A DNA stretch of 64,000 bases from an uncultured Campylobacter sp. (GCA_945873855.1 CAMCEN010000005.1:50833-114832), one strand, 5' to 3'. Positions 43,757 through 53,431 are shown, counted from the first letter of the stretch. Notes: generated by a model from the letters alone, not told the origin. Numbers and translations: made by a program.

Positions 43757-44374
43757 TTGAAAAATAAATTTGTTTTAAAAATCGCTGAGTACATCATCAC
43801 TGCTTTACTAAGACTGATATTTTTTACTTGTAAAAAGACCTTTAAAGGCACGCCGCCAAGTGAGCCCTTTATCTTGCTGTTTTGGCACGACCGCCTAGCT
43901 TTTATGCCGTTTTTGCGCCAAGATTTTATCCAAAAAACTTGTAAAAAAGACTTTTATGTAGTTATCTCTCAGCACGGTGATGGCGAGCTGATTACACGCA
44001 TTATTAGCCATTTTGGCATAAAAGCCGTGCGAGGCAGCAGCAAAAAAGGTGCTGTATCAGCCATGATAGCAGCCCTAAAAGTGCTAAAAAACGGCGATAA
44101 TCTAGTAATCACCCCAGATGGCCCAAGGGGGCCTAGGCACTCTATTAGCGATGGCTGTGTGAGCATACCGCAAAAAACAGGTGCAAAGCTAGTAGCAGTA
44201 AGCTATAGCTCAAGTAGCTCGTGGCATTTTAAAAGCTGGGATAAGATGGAGCTTCCTAAGCCTTTTTCAAAGGTTGAGTTTGTGATTGGAGAGGCTTTTA
44301 GCGTTGATGGTCTTGATTCTCATACGGCAAAAGAAAAAATTGCGCAAGAATTTGCTAAAATAAAGAGTTTTTAA
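43757..44374 (+). CDS. Lysophospholipid acyltransferase family protein (DUF374, HP0270 type)
   Basis: A 205-residue protein with an N-terminal membrane segment. Acyltransferase-like motifs are LLFWHDRLAFMPF near residue 40 (where HxxxxD is expected), VRGSSKKGAVSAM, and ITPDGPRGPRHS. The family is found in the cytoplasmic membrane and may act on lipid A or phospholipid. The start is TTG at 43757; GTAAAAAG upstream is a weak ribosome site. Order HP0268-miaB-HP0270 is kept. Confidence 0.82.
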   Translation: MKNKFVLKIAEYIITALLRLIFFTCKKTFKGTPPSEPFILLFWHDRLAFMPFLRQDFIQKTCKKDFYVVISQHGDGELITRIISHFGIKAVRGSSKKGAVSAMIAALKVLKNGDNLVITPDGPRGPRHSISDGCVSIPQKTGAKLVAVSYSSSSSWHFKSWDKMELPKPFSKVEFVIGEAFSVDGLDSHTAKEKIAQEFAKIKSF

Positions 44375-44420
44375 TGCGAAATTTGATATTATCTGCGCCA
44401 AAAAATTTTAGGTTGGGACT

Positions 44421-45422
44421 GTGAGTTTTATTCGCTCTTTTATCAAAAACCTTTATGTGTGCGTATTTGTTGATAATACAGAGTGTTCTATCTTTGGTAA
44501 GTTTGTAAAAAATCAAAGCGATTTAGGCACTATTGAGGCTGATTTTGAGATAACTGAAAAGCACATCGATTTTAAGTTTAACGACTATATCAAAAAAAAT
44601 ACCAAAAAAGCCCACTCTACCTATGTAGCACTGCTGCTTAGCACTAAAAAACAATGGGCTTTACCGGTGGCTGATCGTGTGGGGTATAATCAATTTGGCG
44701 TAAATTATAATGAAGTTCAAGTAGTAAATATGCCAGGTGGTTGGAGTATTTTTATCTCAAATGATGAAATAGCAAATCAAACTAAGTTTTTAAATGGCTT
44801 AAAGCCTGATTTACTCTACTCGCCTTATGTACTGCTGTATGAAAAAATCTGCGAGTTTAGAGCTGATGATCGTATCACGCTGTATGTTTATGCTCAAGAT
44901 ACTAGCTGTACGATGATGGTCTTTGCTGGGCTACAGATGCGCTATGCTGCATACTTTTGCGAGGGTGAAGAAGAAAAAATGGCAGAAGAAGACACAATCG
45001 CACCTATAAACATCGCTGATATCGATAATATCATCGCAAAAGAAGATGATAAGTTCTCAGCCTTAAATGCGCTAAATGACCTGGATGATGATAATTTTGA
45101 GCTAAATGGGCAGTTTTGCGATATTACTAAGGTAGAAGATGTCGAGCGTAGTGGAGCTCAAATAGAAGAAAGTCTGCAAAAAGTAGGCCGCAGCGGTAAT
45201 ATGCTAAATAATATCAAAGAAGCTATGAAAGAATACTACCGAAATCCGCTCTATCAAAGTGAGTTTATAGAAAAAATCGTGGTTTTTGATAGTCAAGATG
45301 TGCTTGATGAACAAAGCTTTATTGATGTTGTGGGACACGAGATTTTTGTAGATTCAGCTGTGTTTAAGGTAGATCGCAACGAAGATCTGCTAAGTATCAT
45401 AAAAAGAGAGTTAAATCCATGA
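44421..45422 (+). CDS. PilM-like cytoplasmic protein of a pilus/transformation assembly trio
   Basis: A 333-residue soluble protein starting with GTG. The N-terminal half (LYVCVFVDNTECSIFGKFV; GGWSIFISNDEIANQTKFL) has no firm family match but occupies the PilM position before two genes with PilN- and PilO-like architecture, joined by ATGA overlap. An acidic linker lies near 185-235. It may be the cytoplasmic platform of a type IV pilus or type II-like machine used for DNA uptake. Inference rests mostly on context. Confidence 0.45.
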   Translation: MSFIRSFIKNLYVCVFVDNTECSIFGKFVKNQSDLGTIEADFEITEKHIDFKFNDYIKKNTKKAHSTYVALLLSTKKQWALPVADRVGYNQFGVNYNEVQVVNMPGGWSIFISNDEIANQTKFLNGLKPDLLYSPYVLLYEKICEFRADDRITLYVYAQDTSCTMMVFAGLQMRYAAYFCEGEEEKMAEEDTIAPINIADIDNIIAKEDDKFSALNALNDLDDDNFELNGQFCDITKVEDVERSGAQIEESLQKVGRSGNMLNNIKEAMKEYYRNPLYQSEFIEKIVVFDSQDVLDEQSFIDVVGHEIFVDSAVFKVDRNEDLLSIIKRELNP

Positions 45423-45937
45423 CAAAGCACCCTCTTACTTATAGCTTTATTCAGCCAAAATTAAAGCCGATTTTATCACTATTTAGCTTGATTTGGATAT
45501 CGCTTATAGGCTTTATTAGCGTGGTTTGCTTGATTGTGAACTTTTCTATAAAAATACTTTCTTATAACCTAAAAGAAGCCACAAACGCAAATCAAGTAAG
45601 CTATGATGAGTATAACCGCAGAATAGTAATCATTAAAGAACACACCAAAAATCTAAGCGAACAGCAAGATGAGATTGAAAGTATTTTGGCTACAAACCAA
45701 GCACTAAAGCGAAGCTTGCAAAATATCTATGATATTGTGCCTGATACTGTTACGCTTGATTTTGTTAAGCTTGATAAAAACTCTTTAGAAATCCGTGGCA
45801 GGACGCCTAGCAAAGAGGCTTTTACCTTGCTTATGGAAGCACCGCTAAAAAGTATTTTTACCAAGACAAAAACCACATTTTACCAGCTGCCAAACGGCTG
45901 GCTGAACTTTACTAGCATTAGCACTAGCGAGGACTAA
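45419..45937 (+). CDS. PilN-like inner-membrane protein
   Basis: A 172-residue bitopic protein: short cytoplasmic start, one membrane helix at about 17-45, a coiled coil at about 50-105, and a small periplasmic ferredoxin-like domain (VPDTVTLDFVKLDKNSLEIRGRTPS; LPNGWLNFTSIS). This is the exact architecture of PilN/GspL-type proteins, and VTLDFVKLDKNSLEIRGR matches their typical strand pattern. Probably part of the same complex as its neighbours. Confidence 0.6.
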   Translation: MTKHPLTYSFIQPKLKPILSLFSLIWISLIGFISVVCLIVNFSIKILSYNLKEATNANQVSYDEYNRRIVIIKEHTKNLSEQQDEIESILATNQALKRSLQNIYDIVPDTVTLDFVKLDKNSLEIRGRTPSKEAFTLLMEAPLKSIFTKTKTTFYQLPNGWLNFTSISTSED

Positions 45938-45938
45938 A

Positions 45939-46469
45939 ATGATGACAAAAGACCATAGCCTAAAAGAAATAGATGTTTTAAAGCTTATTATGTATGTGCT
46001 GGCTTTTATTTTCGCTTTGGTGTTTTTTATCGTTTTGCTCATAATCCCAAGCATAAAAGAGTATAAAAGGCTAAAAATCCAAAACCAAGCTAGCATTGTG
46101 AATTTAAACAAAATTGAGCAGATCTACAAGAGCTACGCAGGCGCACTAAATGACTTTAAAATCAAAAATAGCAAGCTATTAAACGCTGCTATGGCGCCCT
46201 TTGACGAAAAGGACTTTATCGAACAAGCAAAAAAATATTTTAGCGAAGTGGAGCTAACAAGCATACCAAATGATGATGGAGAAAGCGTTTATAGGCTAAA
46301 TACAGTTTCTACTATTTACTCTGCACAAAAACTCTATGAGTTTATGGATTTTTTAAACGACTATAAAAACATCGTCGTTTTAGAATTCCCTGCAGAAGTA
46401 AGAGTAAAAAAACAAAGCCTAGAGAGCACAATAAATCTACAAATTTTCAAATCAAAACTTACTAATTAG
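45939..46469 (+). CDS. PilO-like inner-membrane protein
   Basis: A 176-residue bitopic protein with a membrane helix at about 12-34, a coiled coil at about 40-70, and a C-terminal periplasmic domain with the final strand VVLEFPAEVRVKKQSLESTINLQIF typical of PilO-type folds (given in part). Located one base after the PilN-like gene. A repeat half site codes LEFP. Confidence 0.55.
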   Translation: MMTKDHSLKEIDVLKLIMYVLAFIFALVFFIVLLIIPSIKEYKRLKIQNQASIVNLNKIEQIYKSYAGALNDFKIKNSKLLNAAMAPFDEKDFIEQAKKYFSEVELTSIPNDDGESVYRLNTVSTIYSAQKLYEFMDFLNDYKNIVVLEFPAEVRVKKQSLESTINLQIFKSKLTN

Positions 46470-46564
46470 CTACGGAATTCTGCGGAATTCTAATGAATTC
46501 TTAGCTACGGAATTCTAGGGAATTTTACAGAATTTTACGGAATTCTATGGAATTCTAGAATTCC
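46470..46564. repeat. Dense GGAATTC cluster between convergent genes
   Basis: Eight GGAATTCT-like units follow one another (46474-46566), ending in a full palindrome. It sits between convergent genes and may terminate both. Confidence 0.7.
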
Positions 46565-47218
46565 CTAGCTTGCCCCCTTGCTTTTTAGCACAGCAAATAT
46601 CGTTTTTATCATAATCTCAAAATCAAAGAGCAGGCTCCAGTTTTTTATATAAAGTAGGTCTATTCTAAGGCGAGAGCGAAAGCTAGTGTTTGAGCGTCCG
46701 CTGATCTGCCATAGCCCAGTGATGCCTGGGCGAATTAGCAAAATCCCAGACAAAAAGCCCTTCATTTCGTGGCGTTCATTTACCATGTAAGGTCTAGGCC
46801 CTACTAGGCTCATCTCGCCTAAAAGCACATTTATAAGCTGTGGGAGCTCATCAAGGCTGCTTTTGCGCAAAAACGCCCCAAAAGCACTAATCCTAGGGTC
46901 ATTTATAAACTTATGATATTTTGCGTAATACGCAGCCTCATCTGGATTTTGGCGTAAAAACTCATCCATAAAGCTCTGATCGCTTCTCATCGTGCGAAAT
47001 TTCAAGCATTTAAAGACCTTGCCGTGTTGTCCTAGGCGGTTTTGGATGAAAAATACAGGCTCATTAGGCTCTTTTAGCTTTAAAATTACAGAGATTATGA
47101 ACATCACAGGTAGCCAAATAGGGCTAGTAAGTAGCACTAAAAGCTTATCAATTAGGCTTTTTCTGCGCTGATTTTGCGGTAAAAAAATGGCTCTAATGCG
47201 TTTCTTTAAATATTTCAT
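46565..47218 (-). CDS. Undecaprenyl-phosphate sugar-1-phosphate transferase (WcaJ/PglC superfamily)
   Basis: A 217-residue monotopic enzyme with the family sequence order: hydrophobic re-entrant helix ([17 protein letters not shown]), [23 protein letters not shown], then [26 protein letters not shown] with the catalytic Asp-Glu, and [13 protein letters not shown]. It loads the first sugar phosphate onto the lipid carrier for a surface polysaccharide. It is downstream of, and overlaps, a glycosyltransferase gene. Confidence 0.92.
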   Translation of the reverse strand: MKYLKKRIRAIFLPQNQRRKSLIDKLLVLLTSPIWLPVMFIISVILKLKEPNEPVFFIQNRLGQHGKVFKCLKFRTMRSDQSFMDEFLRQNPDEAAYYAKYHKFINDPRISAFGAFLRKSSLDELPQLINVLLGEMSLVGPRPYMVNERHEMKGFLSGILLIRPGITGLWQISGRSNTSFRSRLRIDLLYIKNWSLLFDFEIMIKTIFAVLKSKGAS

Positions 47219-48320
47219 ATTCTTTTTTCAAATATTCATTTATATTTTTTCTAAAGTTTTCATTGCTAAAAGTTTTAGCATAAGCACTTAGCTTTGCTGG
47301 GTCGTAATCAAGCTCAAAACTAGCTTTTATAGCCGCATTTAGACTGCTTTCATTTTGAGCGCTAAAAAGCACGCCAGAGCTACCAAAGCCACCTTTTTGT
47401 GAACCTTTTACGCTCTCAGCCACGCCACCTTTATCGTAGGCAATAACAGGTGTGCCACAGCTCATAGCCTCCAAAGCAGCTATCCCAAAGTCCTCAACCC
47501 CAGCATACACAAAGCCCCTAGCGCTGCCAAGCAGTTTTACAAGCTCATCTTTGCTAACCTTACCAAGCAGTTCTACATTTGGTTTTGCTATAGCTTTTAG
47601 CTCGTTCATTTGCTCTCCATCACCCACCACCACTAGCTTTAAGCCACTTTCATTGAAAGCACGCACTAGCAAATCAGTCCTTTTATACCCCACAAGCCTG
47701 CCGCAAGTGATGAAATAATCATCTTTTTTCTCTTGTAATATAAAATCACCAGTGTTTACAGGTGGGTAGATTACAGCTGCGTCTCTGCCATAGATTTTTT
47801 TGATACGAGAGGCGATAAAGTGCGAAATAGCAATGATTTTATCGCTTCTATTTGCGCAGCTGCCATCCCAAATACGAAAGCGATACAAAAGCTCAGCAAT
47901 AAAAGGCCTTAAAAGCGCATTTTGTCCTTCTAAATATAGCTCTTTCATATCCCAAGCATAGCGAGTAGGGCTATACATGTAGCTGATGTGAAGCTGGGTG
48001 GCGTCTGTTAGAATATTTTTTGCTACGCAGTGAGAGGATGAGAGCACAAGCTCATATCCACGCAGGTCAATGCTCTCAATCGCCCTACTAAACAGCGGCA
48101 AATAATGCCTAAAAAAACGCTTAGCAAAAGGAAGCTTTTGGATAAAAGTAGTGCTAACAGTTTTGCCACCAAGCACAAGCTCTCTATCATCAGCACTCAT
48201 AAAATCCACAAGCGCAAAAATATCAAAATCATAGAGTTTGTTAAACTGCTCGATACATCTCTCAGCACCGCTATACACATCAAGCCAGTCGCAAACCAAA
48301 GCCTTTTTTACATTTTCCAT
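47193..48320 (-). CDS. Glycosyltransferase family 4
   Basis: A 375-residue GT-B enzyme. The N-terminal acceptor domain holds YSGAERCIEQFNKLYDFDIFAL, and the C-terminal donor domain has YFITCGRLVGYKRTDLLVRAF and the E-x7-E signature in GVEDFGIAALEAMSCGTPVIAY. It probably adds a sugar in surface polysaccharide synthesis together with the phosphosugar transferase that it overlaps by 26 bases. Sugar unknown. Confidence 0.9.
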   Translation of the reverse strand: MENVKKALVCDWLDVYSGAERCIEQFNKLYDFDIFALVDFMSADDRELVLGGKTVSTTFIQKLPFAKRFFRHYLPLFSRAIESIDLRGYELVLSSSHCVAKNILTDATQLHISYMYSPTRYAWDMKELYLEGQNALLRPFIAELLYRFRIWDGSCANRSDKIIAISHFIASRIKKIYGRDAAVIYPPVNTGDFILQEKKDDYFITCGRLVGYKRTDLLVRAFNESGLKLVVVGDGEQMNELKAIAKPNVELLGKVSKDELVKLLGSARGFVYAGVEDFGIAALEAMSCGTPVIAYDKGGVAESVKGSQKGGFGSSGVLFSAQNESSLNAAIKASFELDYDPAKLSAYAKTFSNENFRKNINEYLKKEYEIFKETH

Positions 48321-48418
48321 TTTTTAAATCACCAAGAGCGTAGTCTAGCATATTTTTGCTGATTTTTTCTAAATTCTAGCACTTAAAAAGGAATTCTAGA
48401 ATTCCTAGGCTAAAAATT

Positions 48419-49543
48419 TTATTTTTTTAGTAAAACAATGCTTTCAATGTGATTAGTATGCGCAAACTGATCAAAGAGCGCAAAATCTGTGATTTTATGC
48501 GTTTTTGCTAAAAGATCTAAATCACGCCTTAAACTAGCCTGAGAACATGAAATATAAATGATATTTTGGAATTCCATCATTAAGTTTAGCACACTCTCAT
48601 CACAGCCTGCTCTGGGCGGGTCAACCAAAATATGTGAAAAATCATAGCTACTAAGCTCTAAGTGTTTTAAGCGCTTAAACTCACGCTCTGCGCGCAAAGC
48701 CTTGGCAAACTCATCAGCACTTAACCTAGCGAATTCTAGATTTTTCACGCCGTTTTGCTCTGCGTTTTGCTTTGCTAGAGCAGTGCTTGCTTTGTTTATC
48801 TCAGTGGCTAAAACCTTGCGAAAAAGCGGCGCAAGTGCCACGCTAAAATTACCATGCCCGCAGTAAAGCTCGCAAAGATCCTTTTTATTGTGATTAGCAA
48901 GTTTTGAATACACGAAATTTAGCATTTTTTCATTAGCACTAGCATTTGGCTGGATAAAGCCATCAGGGCTGATTTTATAGTTTAGAATTTTAGAATTCAC
49001 AGTTATTTTTTGTTTTAAAATCTCAGAGCCAAAGACAAGTTTTTTACCCTTTGAGCGAGCAATCAAGCTTATTTTAAGCTCATTAGCCAGGTTTTCAAGC
49101 TCAGCTTTTAAACTCTCTATATCCTTGTGATAAAGCAAAATCGTTAGTACCTCATCACTGCTAGCTACAAACTCACAGCCAAAAATACGCTCTTTTAAAC
49201 TAGAATTCCTATTTATTTTTTCTAAAATCCTTGGCATTAGAGCTGAGATTTTAGCATCCACAATAGCGCAAGCCTCTATAATCACAGGCTTTTTATCCGC
49301 TCTGCTCATAGCGTAATGAACTCCGCTCTCATCATGCCAGAGCCTAAACTCAGCGCGCGAGCGAAAGCCACTCTCGTTTGTTTCAAAAAAACAGCACTCA
49401 CCATTAAAACCGCAAGCCTGCCAAATACCACTAAAAAGCTCTTTTGTGCGGGTGATTTTTAGCTCTTTTTGGCTTTTGTAATCAAGCTCCAAAACACAGC
49501 TCGCACAAGATTTAAAAGAGCTACAAAGCGCAGTATTCATCAC
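48419..49543 (-). CDS. trmA: tRNA (uracil-54-C5)-methyltransferase TrmA
   Basis: A 374-residue SAM enzyme. CELYCGHGNFSVALA binds SAM, ILVDPPRAG is motif IV, the nucleophilic cysteine lies in IYISCSQASL, and the general base in FDQFAHTNHIESIVLL. It forms T54 in the T-loop of tRNAs. Several repeat half sites lie in the reading frame (for example coding KNLEFAR and NRNSSL). Overlaps the SDR gene by four bases. Confidence 0.93.
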   Translation of the reverse strand: MMNTALCSSFKSCASCVLELDYKSQKELKITRTKELFSGIWQACGFNGECCFFETNESGFRSRAEFRLWHDESGVHYAMSRADKKPVIIEACAIVDAKISALMPRILEKINRNSSLKERIFGCEFVASSDEVLTILLYHKDIESLKAELENLANELKISLIARSKGKKLVFGSEILKQKITVNSKILNYKISPDGFIQPNASANEKMLNFVYSKLANHNKKDLCELYCGHGNFSVALAPLFRKVLATEINKASTALAKQNAEQNGVKNLEFARLSADEFAKALRAEREFKRLKHLELSSYDFSHILVDPPRAGCDESVLNLMMEFQNIIYISCSQASLRRDLDLLAKTHKITDFALFDQFAHTNHIESIVLLKK

Positions 49544-50280
49544 TTGCCCTCAAAGGCAAATCCAGCCCAGCTTTGCGAAACTGGCATAACTTCTAAGTAG
49601 TTTATATTTACATGCTTTGGTAGGGCTGCGATATCGCAGATCACTTTGGCGACATCATTTGCGCTTAGATATTTTGTGCCATCATACACAGCCTCTGCCC
49701 TAGCTTTATTGCCTTTAAATCTAACTTCGCTAAACTCAGTCTTTGCGATACCTGGGGCTATTGTAGTAACTCTTATATCCTTGCCTTTTAGATCATTTCG
49801 CAAGGTGTGAGAAAACAGCCGCACAAAAGCCTTCGTGCCGCCATAGACATGACTTCCAGGATATGGATAAGCCCCAGCCACTGAGCCAAGATTAAAGATT
49901 ACTCCACCACGCTCTAAGTGCGGCAAAAACGCCTTTGTGGTATAAAGAAGTCCTTTGATATTCGTATCAATCATAATCTCAAAGTCTTCTAAACTAGCGT
50001 TTTCAAAGCTTTCTTGCCCCAAAGCAAGTCCAGCGTTATTTACCAAAATTTCAATCTTTTGCCACTGCTTAGGTAGGTTTTTTGCTACCTCAAACACAGC
50101 ATTTTTATCACGCACATCAAGGGCGTAGATTAAGCTTGGATTTTTAAGCCCAGATTGAAGCTCTTTGAGTTTTTCTAGTCTTCTAGCACAGGCGATCACG
50201 GCAAATCCTGCGTTATCAAGCATTTTTGCTAGGCTTAGCCCAAAGCCAGAACTAGCCCCAGTTATGAGTGCGATTTTCAT
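49540..50280 (-). CDS. Short-chain dehydrogenase/reductase (YdfG type)
   Basis: A 246-residue NAD(P)-binding oxidoreductase: TGASSGFG at the N terminus, NNAGLALG, catalytic serine in FNLGSVAGAYPYPG, and YGGTKAF with the active Tyr and Lys. Closest in pattern to YdfG-like 3-hydroxy acid or serine dehydrogenases (VAKVICDIAALPKHVNINYLEVMP, in part). Substrate not certain. Confidence 0.88.
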   Translation of the reverse strand: MKIALITGASSGFGLSLAKMLDNAGFAVIACARRLEKLKELQSGLKNPSLIYALDVRDKNAVFEVAKNLPKQWQKIEILVNNAGLALGQESFENASLEDFEIMIDTNIKGLLYTTKAFLPHLERGGVIFNLGSVAGAYPYPGSHVYGGTKAFVRLFSHTLRNDLKGKDIRVTTIAPGIAKTEFSEVRFKGNKARAEAVYDGTKYLSANDVAKVICDIAALPKHVNINYLEVMPVSQSWAGFAFEGK

Positions 50281-50328
50281 TTTTTTACCTTTTTTATAAA
50301 AATTTTTGCGATTATAGCAAGATTGCGC

Positions 50329-50334
50329 TATAAT
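50329..50334 (+). promoter_or_regulatory. -10 box for tgt
   Basis: TATAAT 31 bases before the tgt ATG, in AT-rich sequence between divergent genes. Confidence 0.55.
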
Positions 50335-50364
50335 TTGCGAATTTTTTAGATTTTAAGGTAAAAA

Positions 50365-51510
50365 ATGGAATTTCAAATAAACGCAAAAGACGGCGCCGCA
50401 AGAGCTGGGGTCATAAAGACAGCTCACAGTGAGATTTTAACGCCTGTTTTCATGCCTGTTGGCACCTGCGGGGCGGTAAAAAGCCTTGATACAGATGACA
50501 TTAACACACTTGGCGCAAAGATAATCCTAGCAAATACCTACCACATGTATCTTCGCCCAGGCAGCGAAATAATGAAAAAAATGGGCGGACTTCACGGCTT
50601 TACTGGCTTTAAGGGCTCGTTTTTAACAGATAGTGGCGGCTTTCAGGCCTTCTCGCTAAGTAGCAACTCAAAAGCAGATGAAAACGGCATAAAGTTTAAA
50701 AGCCACATTGATGGCAGGGCTTGCTTTTTTACCCCGACTTCTGTGCTAGATATGGAGTATGCTCTTAGTAGCGATATAATGATGGTTTTAGACGATCTAG
50801 TCGCCTTGCCAGCTGATATAAAAAGACTTAGCAAAGCAGTGGATCGCACGCTAAAATGGGCAAAAATCAGCCTTGAATATCACGCCCAAAACTCGCAAAA
50901 TGATGAAAAAATCGCTCGCCAAAATCTCTTTGCTATCATCCAAGGTGGCACAGACAAAGAGCTTCGCAAGCGTTGCGCTAGCGAGTTAGCGCAAATGCGA
51001 GCAAAGGGTGGCAGAGCCTTTGACGGGCTTGCTATCGGCGGACTTAGCGTGGGTGAGAGTGCTGATGATATGTATGAGTGCGTAGAAAACACTATCCCGC
51101 ACACTGATGAGAGCCGTCCACGCTATCTCATGGGTGTTGGCACGCCTGAGAATTTGATAGAAAATATTTATCGTGGCGTGGATATGTTTGATTGCGTTTT
51201 GCCCACTCGCAACGCACGAAATGGCACGCTATATACGAGCTTTGGTAAGCTTAGCATTAAAAACGCTCGCTTTGCTAGCGATGAGAGTGCGCTTGATCCG
51301 CTTTGTTCTTGTCATACTTGCAAGCATTATAGCAGGGCGTTTTTACACCATTTATTTAGAGCAAAAGAGCTTACCTTTTACCGCCTAGCAAGCTTGCACA
51401 ATTTATATTTTTATCTAAATCTTATGAGCGAGGCTAGAACTGCGATTATACAAAAGCGCTTTGATACTTTTAGAGCGAAGTTTTATAGCGATAGAGCAGG
51501 GGAATTCTAG
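50365..51510 (+). CDS. tgt: Queuine tRNA-ribosyltransferase (TGT)
   Basis: A 381-residue TIM-barrel enzyme that exchanges G34 for preQ1 in GUN-anticodon tRNAs. The catalytic aspartates are in [12 protein letters not shown] and [14 protein letters not shown], and the zinc site is [24 protein letters not shown] lies before ATG 50365. A large repeat island follows the stop. Confidence 0.97.
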   Translation: MEFQINAKDGAARAGVIKTAHSEILTPVFMPVGTCGAVKSLDTDDINTLGAKIILANTYHMYLRPGSEIMKKMGGLHGFTGFKGSFLTDSGGFQAFSLSSNSKADENGIKFKSHIDGRACFFTPTSVLDMEYALSSDIMMVLDDLVALPADIKRLSKAVDRTLKWAKISLEYHAQNSQNDEKIARQNLFAIIQGGTDKELRKRCASELAQMRAKGGRAFDGLAIGGLSVGESADDMYECVENTIPHTDESRPRYLMGVGTPENLIENIYRGVDMFDCVLPTRNARNGTLYTSFGKLSIKNARFASDESALDPLCSCHTCKHYSRAFLHHLFRAKELTFYRLASLHNLYFYLNLMSEARTAIIQKRFDTFRAKFYSDRAGEF

Positions 51511-52309
51511 ATTTTATTTTAGGAATTCTAGAATTCTCTGCGTCATTGCGAGGGAGCAAAGCGACCGAAGCAATCTCTAGGAATTCTAGATTTTTATCCT
51601 AGAAATTCTAGAATTCCCTAGTGTGTCATCCTCGGGCTTGACCTGAGGATCTCTATAAAAATCTAAAATTCCATCTAAAATCCCGTCATTGCGAGCGAAG
51701 CGAAGCAATCTCGTTCAAAATTCCTTCTAAAATCGTCGTCATTGCGAGGCTTTGAAAAAGCCGAAGCAATCTCTAGGAATTCTAGTTTTCTAGGGGTCAG
51801 GGGGTTTCTTTTAAGCAAAATTTAGAATTCCCCCAAAAACGCAAATATAGCAAGAGAATTCTAGATTTTTACTGGGTTTTAGGGGCAGTAGCCCCTAAGG
51901 GTTTAGGGCGTAGCCCTTATAAAATTTGTGAGCTAGGCTAGATTTATCTAGCCTAAAAGCGAGCAAAAATCTAGAATTCCCAAAAATAAATTTAGAATTC
52001 TAAGGATGAATTTATAATTCTTAGAGATTGCTTCGGTCGCTTTGCTCCCTCGCAATGACGAGAATTCTAGAATTCCTAAGAATAAATTTGGAATTCTATA
52101 AGCCTTGTGTCATCCCCCGACTTGATCGGGGGATCTCATCACAAAATAGAGATCCTCGGGTCAAGCCCGAGGATGACATAGTGGGTAATTTTAGATAAAA
52201 TCTAGAATTCCTAGAGATTGCTTCGGTCGCTTTGCTCCCTCGCAATGACGCAGGGAATTCTAGAATTCCCTAAAAATACCCCCGCACCCCCAAAAAAAGC
52301 CAAAAAATT
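51511..52309. repeat. Mosaic repeat island 5, largest in the window
   Basis: No gene is seen in about 800 bases. It holds REP-like units at 51541-51577, 51684-51712, 51736-51773, 52024-52060 and 52214-52250; GATC-type hairpins at 51625-51652, 52109-52137 and 52149-52178; and a composite GGGGCAGTAGCCCCTAAGGGTTTAGGGCGTAGCCC unit at about 51871-51975 (by landmarks). Many palindromes lie between them, as if palindromes mark the joints. Both REP orientations occur. Confidence 0.88.
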
Positions 52310-52618
52310 CTAAGGAATTTTATAAGTATTTATCTCTTCTTTTAACTTACTCTCAAAGGCTTTTAGCTTTTGGCTTTGGCAGTTTGTTTGCTCGGTGTCA
52401 AAGGCTTTTGTGCCTAGCAAGTAGCCAAAGCTTATAGCGCAGTCGTCTTTTGTGAATTTTATGAAGTTTGCGGTTCTATCTTTTATGGATTTTTGCAAAG
52501 TAGGGCAGAGCCTTGCTAGCTCGTTAGTTAGCGTGGCTATTTGCTCTTTTTGCAGCTCTAGCTCGCTAGCTTGGCTAAAGCCAAGCAAAAAGAGCCAAAT
52601 AAGCGTATTTTTAAGCAT
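52310..52618 (-). CDS. Small exported protein downstream of flgG
   Basis: A 102-residue protein with signal peptide MLKNTLIWLFLLGFSQAS, then a helical, cysteine-containing mature part (three cysteines: ARLCP, DDCAI, TNCQS). It lies ten bases after flgG, so it may be co-transcribed with the flagellar rod genes. No family recognised. Confidence 0.6.
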   Translation of the reverse strand: MLKNTLIWLFLLGFSQASELELQKEQIATLTNELARLCPTLQKSIKDRTANFIKFTKDDCAISFGYLLGTKAFDTEQTNCQSQKLKAFESKLKEEINTYKIP

Positions 52619-52627
52619 TTTTAAGCA

Positions 52628-53416
52628 TTATCGTTTTAGCTCATTTGTGGTTTGGAGCATAGCATCGCTGGTTGTGATCGCCTTTGAGTTTGCTTCGTAG
52701 GCACGCTGACCGGTGATTAGCTCGGTCATTTCCTCTACTAGCTGGACATTGCTCATCTCTACAAAGCCTTGTTTTATCTGTCCAAGTCCGTCTTGACCGG
52801 CTATTCCTATGATGGGCGCGCCGCTTGCGCCTGTTTCTAGAAAAAGATTATCGCCACTTGAGTGAAGTCCGGCTGGGTTTATGAAGTTTACTATCTCTAT
52901 TTGTCCTACTTGCTGCATTTCTTGCGCACCTGGCTGGAGCACGCTTACAGTGCCGTCTATACCGATAGAGATTTGCGTGGCATCAGCTGGGATTGTGATG
53001 TTTGGCACTAGTTGTAGTCCGTCGTCATTTACGATATTTCCATCACTATCTAGCTTCCAAGCACCATTTCTTGTATAAGCTGTGGTGCCATCTGGCATTT
53101 GTACTTGAAAAAAGCCATTGCCAGCAATTACCATATCAAGGTTATTTCCAGTTTCTTTAAAATACCCTTGGCTGTGAATTTTTGTTATCGCCTGCGGACG
53201 CACGCCAAGTCCTACTTCGATACCAGTTGGGTGCGTGGTAGTCGTGCTTGTAGGCGTGCCAGCATAACTCATTACTTGATACATTAGATCGGCAAACTCA
53301 GCTCTATTTTTCTTATATCCCATTGTATTTACATTTGCGATGTTGTGAGAGGTAACATCTACTTGTGTTTGTTGTGCTATCATGCCAGTGGCAGCTGTAA
53401 ATAGTGATCTTACCAT
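52628..53416 (-). CDS. flgG: Flagellar distal rod protein FlgG
   Basis: A 262-residue rod protein: the N-terminal heptad region MVRSLFTAATGMIAQQTQVDVTSHNIANVNTMGYKK (start shown in part) with the ANVNT motif, and the C-terminal FVEMSNVQLVEEMTELITGQRAYEANSK. Length is normal. Follows flgG2 after 15 bases, the same pair as in C. jejuni (Cj0697-Cj0698). Confidence 0.97.
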   Translation of the reverse strand: MVRSLFTAATGMIAQQTQVDVTSHNIANVNTMGYKKNRAEFADLMYQVMSYAGTPTSTTTTHPTGIEVGLGVRPQAITKIHSQGYFKETGNNLDMVIAGNGFFQVQMPDGTTAYTRNGAWKLDSDGNIVNDDGLQLVPNITIPADATQISIGIDGTVSVLQPGAQEMQQVGQIEIVNFINPAGLHSSGDNLFLETGASGAPIIGIAGQDGLGQIKQGFVEMSNVQLVEEMTELITGQRAYEANSKAITTSDAMLQTTNELKR

Positions 53417-53431
53417 ATTTTATCCTTTTAT

